Source of the DNA: Sabellastarte sp. h YS-2021
Taxonomy: Eukaryota; Annelida; Polychaeta; Sabellida; Sabellidae
Assembly: GCA_964017235.1 (NCBI GenBank)
Contig: OZ024935.1
Coordinates: forward strand, 90,519,207-90,583,206
Direction of reading: 5' to 3'
DNA length: 64,000 nt
Position 1 is the first letter of the stretch, and the number at the start of each line of letters is the position of its first letter. Shown piece by piece: positions 57,601 to 64,000 of this stretch. A program made the translations under genes and the position numbers. Below the pieces are notes generated by a model. The model was not told the origin of the DNA. It did not search any database and saw only the letters and a program-made list of their open reading frames with translations.

Positions 57601-60287
57601 ATGGAATTTGATTATTGTTTCTTAATTTTAAAGGATGGTCTCAGCATTAGCTCTACAGACCCTGTTTTGCGTTTCATATTTCAAATGCTCAGTTCATGCT
57701 GCAATTCATTCCTCCATATACTGCCGGGCTTCTGTCTGTTAACTTTGCATACTGAGTCATTTTGTGATGTTGGTGAAGAGACATACAAAAGCTTTCAAAT
57801 GTCCAAAATTTCAGCTTACCATATGCATTATGGTTAACTTCCATAGCCAGCTACAACTGCATATTGTCCAATATTTTCTATAACTGTTCCACTACCTTTC
57901 CTTTCAGTTCTGTATTATTCTGTCTCTTTCTGTGACAGTTTTCTCTCCAGTTAACTTGTATATTTGCTGTAGTGCCAATGTAACTTTTCTGTATGTACCT
58001 TTTTTAATGTACCTTTTTCTGTTAATATGTCTTTTCTGTGCCATTCATAGCCATTGTCCTCCCAAGGCCAATTCCAATCCAAAACAAAATGGCTAAAAGT
58101 TTGTCAAACTGATAGAGGAGTTTGTAAACGCATTTCAAAGAAGCTAGAGCTATTCCCTCTCTGTTATTTCTGCCATCAATAACCAATGTAAATACCATCT
58201 ATAGTGTGATCTGGACATAACTGATATGCACATTTTGTATTCCATAGGGTCACCCTTCATGCTAGTCCTGGGTTTGGGATCTGTCTGGAGAGTTTATACA
58301 TGGATCTTCCCAGCAAGAATCCCAAGACAGGGATCTGCACAGGGGACTACGTGGAAGTCAGCTGGGAAACAGAAGGGAGTGATGACAAATCATCTAGTGT
58401 GTACTGTGCTGATGACATCATCAGTATATGTGTATTTTTCTCTGATGTCACTCTGATGTTTGTGATAGCACTAGAGGATCATACAAAACATGGATTTGCC
58501 ATTAAATATAACAGTAAGACTGATTTTTCTTTTCTGTAAAAATGTGCTCCTTATGTTATTAATTTTCCTTAATTTCCCCTTTGAGTTATTGTAGCTGTGG
58601 TCCAAATTAAAAGGACTTCACGGACCAAGTGATCTACAAGTTTATTGAATGATCACTATGCTCTCGTCTCTTGTAGTATTGGCTATTCTCTAATTTTATT
58701 TGTAAATAAACACAAAAACCATTTCACTGAGTTCTTGAAAAAAAAATTTAAATTTTATATTATTCAAACAAAGAAAGATTTTCTTTAATCAACCATGTTT
58801 TCCGGACATGTCTTTGGGGGTGTTTCTGGTACACATAATGTAGTAAATTACTGTTATATCTTTTTTCACCTCACATCAAAAATTGTCTTTGACATGTAAA
58901 TAAGTGTCTACAAATTTCTTGTATTTATGGAGCCTGTATTAGGACAGTGCAGACTATTTATTATGTGCCAAGTTTTGTGCACAAGAAGATCTCATCTGAC
59001 AGCAGTGAGTTAAGTCATTTACACCACTTCACTATCATGTGATAAGGAGATCTTCCCATGAGGCCAAAATAAGTAAATGGTCACCTCTTATCTTATTTAA
59101 TTAGTTTTAGCACACAATATATACACACTGCATAACAGCAGGTGAATTTTTCTTCATTTATTACCCTGTTCACACTAGAATCCGTGTTGACAAGGATTGA
59201 GGGTTGAAGCAGATTGAAGCAGATTTATCTTAATCCGGGCTGAGTGTCCTCACTACAGAGCTTAATCTGGATTGAGAAGTGTCCAAAAATGAGTACAGTA
59301 AAACTTCCAAATTTAGATGAATTTATGTTAAATTGTTTAAATGGAATCTTTTTTTCAATATGGATAAAATGACACAATTAATTAAAATATGCAAAATCCC
59401 TACATTATGTTATATCATACAGTAAAATAGTTTAATAACCTTTTATAATTAAAACAAGTATTTTATATTATTAAGTTTGTTAGTTTTCCAACAACAGACC
59501 AATTGCAATCTTTTTAAATAGTCTGCTTAATATATATTCTTACTATAATTACAAACATGTATTTTATGTCAAATTGCAATCATCCAGAAATCACACAACA
59601 GACACTTTTGGTGGCCTTTGTGTCAATCATGTACTCCTGCTTACAAAGGATTAAGATATATATATGTTAAGTTAAACAATTGTTATAAGGCAATAAGTCA
59701 ATTGGGTACAGTAACAATCCACTCAATCTTTGTCAACCCGGATTGAGAGGGTTCACACTACAAAGGGGGTTGAACCAATCTGCTTCAATCCACCTCTTGA
59801 GTGGGGGTTTGGATTTACCCTTGTCAACCCGGATTGTGAGCGTTCACACCTAATCCCAATCTGCTTCAATCTGTGTCAACCCGGGTTGAAACACAAGTCT
59901 GAACGCCCAGTATATCTGAAACATGTGGCTAACGTGACACTGATTACTCGTTCATATTTTTCACCAGGAATAAAAGAATTAGACATCGATGCCAGTCTCA
60001 TTTCGATTCCCACTGAATCTCAACCAGTTCCCACTATAGGAGTCACTTCGGAAGATGCTGAACATGTCCTTATCACCAAGGTAGTCATCTCTGTCTTCAT
60101 CAGCCTGGTCATTATCTTGAGCATAGTCATGGTGATCGTGTGTGTGGTGTGTGTGCTGCAAAGAAGACAGCATCATCAGCATAATGTTAGAGAAAGCCCC
60201 GGCATCATGTCAGGTGGAGTGAGGTTTGTCACACTGAAAGAAAATACACAAGATACAACACACGCAGGAGCAACAGGACATATCTGA
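46931..60287 (+). CDS. Gene D: signal peptide - SUEL-lectin-like - CUB - TM receptor
   Basis: Predicted 379-aa paralogue of A and B. Exons: 46931-47024, 50782-50972, 53475-53607, 57199-57334, 58248-58513, 59968-60287; the frame closes at TGA 60285-60287. Signal peptide 1 to about 31, SUEL-like about 32-139 (10 Cys), CUB about 140-274, stalk, membrane helix about 312-337, tail 338-379. Unlike A and B, the SUEL domain is split by a phase-0 intron and the CUB domain by a phase-2 intron. No separate linker exon was found; the last exon is longer and supplies the stalk. The CUB part has extra Cys. The tail starts LQRRQHHQHN and has no similarity to A or B. Gene span is over 13 kb because of repeat-filled introns. 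Confidence 0.83.
48495..48575 (-). repeat. 5S-rRNA-derived sequence (pseudogene or SINE3-like)
   Basis: On the minus strand it reads GTTAGTACTGGGATGGGTGACCG (positions about 48499-48521), preceded by GAAGTCAAGCGA. These correspond to the internal promoter of 5S rRNA (GAAGCTAAGC, then GGTTAGTACTTGGATGGGAGACC). The 5' half and the 3' end are too diverged for a functional 5S gene. A relic of a 5S-headed SINE is the likeliest reading. Confidence 0.55.
49236..49515 (+). repeat. Dispersed repeat copy
   Basis: ACCAAGGAGGTATTACATTC, GAATTACACAATACTACTAG, GATCACCGTCTGGATACAAA and CTTGGCAGAGATATGTGCTC outline a near full-length copy of the family also at 34440, 36379, 42235 and 60950. Confidence 0.72.
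50782..50972 (+). CDS. Gene D exon 2, first part of SUEL-like domain
   Basis: 191-nt exon, phase 1 in and phase 0 out. SPCPDFQNGTCKAC, LSLTCGENHTVIGFIYAGF and PEDCFAEPVPLMAK align with A and B. Donor AAG|GTAGAG lies between what are adjacent residues in the paralogues. Sequons NGT and NHT present. Confidence 0.82.
50973..53474. other. Intron 2 of gene D (absent from A and B)
   Basis: Splits the SUEL-like domain. Apart from the diverged SINE at 52028 it shows no defined element and no other exon. Confidence 0.6.
52028..52252 (-). mobile_element. Diverged SINE (minus) in intron 2 of gene D
   Basis: TTTATTTATTTATTTGGGGT start, TCACGATGGGTAG, GAGGAAACCAGTACACACAG, then a poorly kept head (CAAAGGTGGGAGGCC). 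Duplication not clear. Confidence 0.75.
53475..53607 (+). CDS. Gene D exon 3, second part of SUEL-like domain
   Basis: 133-nt exon, phase 0 in and phase 1 out: IFQCMWKKPSCLFTLTPIDF, HVCDF, PQYLLTSQTQC. It rejoins exon 2 with no loss or gain relative to A (PFPLFAEIAECLW versus PVPLMAK+IFQCMW). Acceptor TGTTCAG, donor CCAG|GTAATT. Confidence 0.82.
53885..53940. repeat. GCGTAGGAAG MITE fragment with poly-G
   Basis: GTAGCGTAGGAAGCATATGA matches the left end of the MITE at 39577 and runs into 28 consecutive G (53909-53936). Probably a truncated copy whose G-rich subterminal part has expanded. Confidence 0.65.
54002..54827. mobile_element. Long foldback element with AAACGTTTATA arms
   Basis: Ends CCCAGTAAACATTACAAACG and AACGTTTGTATACTGGG. 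Arms contain many AAACGTTTATA repeats near each end, and the inner arms pair over about 90 bp around a centre near 54505 (GGCTTCAAACAACAGTGATA on the right matches the left-arm sequence cut by a SINE). No ORF. Left arm is longer only because of that SINE. Confidence 0.85.
54221..54451 (-). mobile_element. tRNA-derived SINE nested in the foldback arm, 13-bp TSD
   Basis: Excellent copy: GGGGTTTTACGTCGCTTTCA, the full body, GGATCGAACCCC (B-box complement) and CCACTCTGCCACCGTGGCCC. Flanked by CACTGTTGTTTGA at 54208-54220 and 54452-54464. The right arm of the foldback shows the uninterrupted empty site. Confidence 0.96.
56021..56623. mobile_element. MITE, copy 2 of the TGCCCCTGTTCCACCA family
   Basis: Ends TTCCCCTATTCCACCAAAGG and TGTGGTGGAACAGGGGCA. 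Shares GATTAATC, CCTGGGACCCTT, GATCGGTTACAGTCGT and CGACCACAACAGA with copy 1 at 12756 but has about 250 bp more in the centre. So copy 1 is an internal-deletion derivative or copy 2 carries extra sequence. Confidence 0.8.
57199..57334 (+). CDS. Gene D exon 4, first part of CUB domain
   Basis: 136-nt exon, phase 1 in and phase 2 out. DSDLHSICHDPG, GYVISPNFQQPYSQN and MEEC align with the first third of the CUB exon in A and B. The chosen acceptor is TTTCAAAG at 57198; the AG four bases on would hit a stop. Donor TGCTG|GTAATT. Confidence 0.75.
58248..58513 (+). CDS. Gene D exon 5, second part of CUB domain
   Basis: 266-nt exon, phase 2 in and phase 1 out: WVTLHASPGFGICLESLYMD, TGDYVEVSWE, VYCADDI, SICVFF, HGFAIKYN. 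More Cys than in A or B (GIC twice, VYC, SIC), so disulphide pairing probably differs. Donor AACA|GTAAGA. Confidence 0.82.
59161..59912. mobile_element. Foldback MITE ending about 55 bp before the last exon of gene D
   Basis: Left TACCCTGTTCACACTAGAAT then TTGACAAGGATTGAGGGTTG; right TCAACCCGGGTTGAAACACA then GTCTGAACGCCCAGTA. Inside are several GATTGAAGCAGATT / AATCTGCTTCAATC pairs. Flanking TA on both sides. The 3' arm is an open frame that runs on into the transmembrane exon. Confidence 0.82.
59968..60287 (+). CDS. Gene D exon 6, stalk, transmembrane helix and tail
   Basis: Phase-1 exon after CACCAG at 59967. Stalk with Pro/Thr (PTESQPVPTIGVTSEDAEH), helix about residues 312-337 (VVISVFISLVIILSIVMVIV), basic and His-rich LQRRQHHQHN, tail ending GATGHI. 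Translating upstream in the same frame enters the MITE, so the exon start rests on the acceptor and on homology of position. Confidence 0.8.
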
Positions 60288-60949
60288 CAATTACATTATC
60301 ATCAGGTGTTTGTCGCTTGGAGAAAAGTTAAATGGTTGGATTCGTCTAATCTTCAGCAATTAAATCCAGTAGCTTTACATGGGATATATCCTTTCTCCAG
60401 CCAGGTTAAAGAATATTGGCTGACCACAAGATGCTTTGCTTTTGCAGAGTCCTGGTCGTCCACTCTTTACTTCACAAGGTGAACCGGGAAGTGGATTTAA
60501 GTCGTAAAAATATGTTAAATATACTTATCAGTTCTGTGAATTGTCACAAAATTAAGATTCCATGTTATAAAATAAAGAAACTGATGTAGTTTCAGTGTCC
60601 AATGACAAGTGTATCCATATAAAATATTAAACTTCTTTCCTTGGAATAAAATGCATCTGTACATAACAGCCAACGAGAAGAAAGGGGGTCTCGTGGTATT
60701 TCACTACAGGGTTCACCTTCAGTACTGAAGGCATTGGGCCAACATTGTACATCTAGTTTTCTTGGACATTGGCCAGATGTCTGCGGCCATCCGAGTTAGC
60801 ATTCAGTTCCACATGGTGAGCTATTGTAGAGCAATAAATGCTTTGCTTTTGCAGCATCGGTTCAATGAAATAAGCTTTGCCAGATTGTCACAGACCTGTC
60901 TCTTCAGAAAAGAAAATCACCTTCCTGTTTACATAAGTGATTTAAGAGG

Positions 60950-61145
60950 TTTTTTTTTGCAAGCATCCGTTTGTTTGTTTGTGTGTGTTTACTATTACTC
61001 AAAAAGTAATGAACGGATCTTTCAGAAATTTGTATGAGGGGAGGGTCTGAACGAAGATCCGGATCATATTCTGGATACAAAATAATTCACAATTTTCAGC
61101 AGTGCCCCTTGGTGGCGGTATGCATTGTATGAGTGCTTTCTAGTT
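60950..61145 (+). repeat. Dispersed repeat copy
   Basis: TCAAAAAGTAATGAACGGAT, GAAGATCCGGATCATATTCT, CCTTGGTGGCGGTATGCATT and GTGCTTTCTAG, the 3'-most part being well kept. Same family as 42235 and 49236. Confidence 0.72.
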
Positions 61146-61666
61146 TATTTTGTCATATCATAAGGAATATATGAAGTAATGTCGGAGACACAATAAATCA
61201 GTTAATTAAGATTTTGCACTGTAAAACATCAGGTATCAGAAGACACACTTTTTCACATTACATTTCATACTGACATGGTGGACAAAGTGTCAGTCCAACA
61301 AGTATCCCAAGATAAAGTTAAAATAAAGGTGATGTACTAAGTGTGAAGTATGAGTGAAGATAGCTGAATATAGTGGATATATTTCTGAAAAAGTGAGAAA
61401 ATAGAGACATTTTTATATTTCTATTTGTAAAATCATAATTAAAACATTTATCATTGCAGATCTATAATGTAAAAATATTGAGTTAATCCTGTCATATGTA
61501 TTTACATGGTATATGTCTAAAAATAGCACGAAATGTTGTAAACATGGCACTTGTTTGCATCTTGGAGGCCATTACAGTTGCTTCAAAGTGAACAAAAGGC
61601 AACTCTGTACTACATGGATCAATGTAAATGTTGCAAAGTCTCCATCAATTGTGTTGTCATATATTC

Positions 61667-61906
61667 CACTACATGGGTGGTCACAAAGATTAACGGTCAT
61701 AGAGATAAACGGTCTTAAAACTTTCACATCTAAGTGGTGTAAATCACAAAATTGCACAAACTAAGTGACAAAATATATTTAAACAACGCTTATGCTGACA
61801 TTCAGTTTGAGTTATATCATTATTAAACACTTTAAACGTTTTTGGTGTGATAATTTCTGAAGACCGTTTATCTCCATGACCGTTTATCTTAGCGACCCCC
61901 TTAGTG
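61667..61906. mobile_element. Foldback MITE with CACTA ends (240 bp)
   Basis: Left CACTACATGGGTGGTCACAA then GATAAACGGTCTT; right AAGACCGTTTATCTCCATGA then CGACCCCCTTAGTG. Arms about 48 bp. The CACTA terminus resembles CMC-type transposons, but there is no transposase to confirm it. Confidence 0.82.
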
Positions 61907-64000
61907 TACATTGAAATAAAACTACATTGAAGTCTGTTTTCCTTGTGATCCCACAGCTTCAAATTACAAAAATATGAAGGCATTTAACTGGTGAAGTCAA
62001 AAGACTGCTCCAGGATCAGTTTGTCTGAAGATGTGTGAAAGCCCCGTTAATTTCTTCAAGTAATTACAAGGCATTGGTATGACTGTCTTGAAGTTTGATT
62101 TTACTAAACTGAATGAAATGTTATAGGATTTGTGTGTCACTGTATCAAGTGATTCTGTAACATTTTAGTTTCTGTAGCTATAATGTGTGGCAAATACCTG
62201 TATATGAATGTCTGTATCAAAGTTAGTGATTATTTAAAATATACTCTTTTAAAGTTATTTATTATAAGTTATTTGTTATATATAATGCTTTACTAAAAGT
62301 TATTCATTATATAAAAGGTGTCTATAATTGCTATTCATTGATATGAAATGTATCTCATTTGTTTGGCTCTAACAATCAGTATTAACATTGTGTGTCTGAC
62401 AAGTATCTGCTATAATTTACATGATGTATAACTTTATAATTTATTTTGTATTTTAACGAAAGTTTGCAATTAAACTTGAAAATAAAATATTGTAGCATTT
62501 TTTTGTGGTGTTCAGGTTTTTTTTACATTAGTATTAATAATTCAGAAGATTTTGCCACATTTTCAAATTTCATATCAGCTGATTCTAATTCCAACTAATT
62601 TTACAGTGCTTGATTTCCATTAAAACGAGTCTCTTAAGTCGCAATAGTAAGTACATGTATATCATTTTAAAAAATCCAGGGCCAAGAATTAATGTCACAA
62701 AAGATACAGGATTAATGAATAGTCTAATTATGGGAAATATGCTTTAAGATATTGGTAGGACTTCCTATAATCTTCAAAGATCTTTTATTTTAAGCCTGTT
62801 ACAACCTGATGTGTGGACCAACACCAAAAGTATATTCAACACTATCATTTCTTCAACTAGCAGTGGACACCCCTGTGTGATTCACATATTTTCAGCACTG
62901 TTTAATAAAAAAGTCTCATTTACTATATTGTGCCTGAATACTATGTAAAGGAGAGAGTACTTTCATGGTGCTTAATCTCCATCATATGACAGACTCTAAG
63001 ACAATAGAACTTTAAAGGTAGAAGTTAAAAAAAATCCGAATCCACACACACAGCCAGCTGGCACCAGAGAATCCAGGGAGATGTCCTAACAGCTATGGAG
63101 AGTAATAACTTTACTGAAGTAGGAATTCAATTTGCACCTGAAAGATGACAGGGAAGCCGCAGTTGAGAGATCAGACAGCTCATTCCACCAATCTGGAGCT
63201 GTGGCTGAAGTGCTTGTTTTTATTTGTGCACTGAAGGCATAAACGGAGGAACCTTCAGGTACTTTCTGTGATGTTTCAGGTGCAGAATACTTGAGTAAGT
63301 TGAAGCTGAAATACTTTGGAAAACCAGTGTGGAGACTATTGTATTACAAGAATAAGAGTCTTGAGAGTGCAGCTTCATTCAAATGGCAATCAATGTAGAC
63401 TTTTTAAGGACAAATGTGATTCTGTGAAAATTTGTCACTGTTAAGATTTTAGCCAAGACACAGATTTTTCATACTGGTTTTGGATTTATGCAGTATGATG
63501 AACACAGCCAATGAAACTTTCAGTCTGTAAAATCCCTGAAATATTGGTCAATACTGCCTTGCTGATGAAGAGGTAAATAAAGGAATTATTTTTTCAGTTA
63601 ATCTTGTACTAGAACACCTTGTATATAGGTCATAATGCATAGCTGTGTGACTGATATAAGTCACTGCCACACTAAGCAGGGGTGTGTCACCGCTTTCTAT
63701 ATCGCTTTGTGAAATGTTATTGGTCGAGAGATAGTCTACTGTCATTCTTTTGGTAAAATATGGACTTAATTTACATTAGACATGTACAAAAAACTTGAAG
63801 GTTAGGTAAAGTCATTCTCAGGCCTAGTGGCCTGTATTGCCGCTGCTCATTTCCAATTCCCTTGTCACAAGTTTACCTCCACAACTGTTGTTGGTACATA
63901 TTTGTAGTCCTGCGTGAAGAGGGACACGTATGTGTAAAGTACCTTGTGAAAAGGGTACAGTCTCCATTCCATCACACAGCCAAGGTTCAAACTCCAGACC

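Larger units (their letters stand above)
60288..64000. other. 3' UTR of gene D and downstream region
   Basis: AATAAA at 60571-60576 and 60645-60650 are plausible poly(A) signals; another at 62481-62486 is followed by a T-rich stretch and would give a 2.2-kb 3' UTR. No exon seen. Repeats at 60950 and 61667 are listed separately. From 62500 to the end I see nothing definable. Confidence 0.45.

Noticed and set aside
58514-59160. Search for a separate linker exon in gene D equivalent to exon 4 of A and B
   Set aside because: No 70-80 nt phase 1-1 open segment with good splice sites was found; the longer last exon appears to replace it.

Overview
This is intron-rich, AT-rich animal DNA with one coding strand in use: every convincing exon reads on +. 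The organism is most likely a lophotrochozoan and probably a mollusc. This is inferred from a tRNA-headed SINE family with a tail resembling molluscan Meta-type SINEs, many foldback MITEs, and lectin/CUB receptor genes. No database search was possible, so the species is not assigned. All splice models were built by hand from GT/AG sites, reading-frame phase and comparison between paralogues.

Genes. Three tandem same-strand paralogues each encode a type I membrane protein: signal peptide, SUEL/rhamnose-binding-lectin-like domain with 10 cysteines, CUB domain, short linker, one transmembrane helix, divergent cytoplasmic tail. Gene A is 2288-9599 (379 aa), gene B 18198-24207 (377 aa) and gene D 46931-60287 (379 aa). 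A and B have the same five-exon structure, with SUEL and CUB exons of identical length (330 and 390 nt) and all introns phase 1. D has one extra intron inside each domain. Between B and D lies an unrelated nine-exon gene C (28293-39186, 423 aa) for a class V, PLP-dependent aminotransferase-fold enzyme of the isopenicillin-N-epimerase / cysteine-desulfhydrase-like group. It keeps the PLP lysine and aspartate.

Mobile DNA. At least six well-formed copies of one SINE family are present, most with clean 11-16 bp target-site duplications. Four more copies are diverged. Intron 5 of gene C holds a truncated Penelope-like element with a GIY-YIG endonuclease ORF, an internal inverted repeat and a 16-bp target duplication. 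Many foldback or MITE elements occur (near 733, 12756, 22500, 39577, 41903, 43881, 54002, 56021, 59161, 61667). One is split by a SINE, one interrupts a 23-bp minisatellite, and one ends about 55 bp before the transmembrane exon of gene D. Minisatellites, homopolymer runs, LINE 3' remnants and a 5S-rRNA-derived stretch fill much of the rest.

How the genes relate. A, B and D look like a locally expanded family of lectin-like surface receptors. Their ectodomain architecture is held constant while the tails differ, which suggests shared recognition chemistry with separate signalling or trafficking. That is inference. Gene C is a soluble enzyme with no visible functional link to them.
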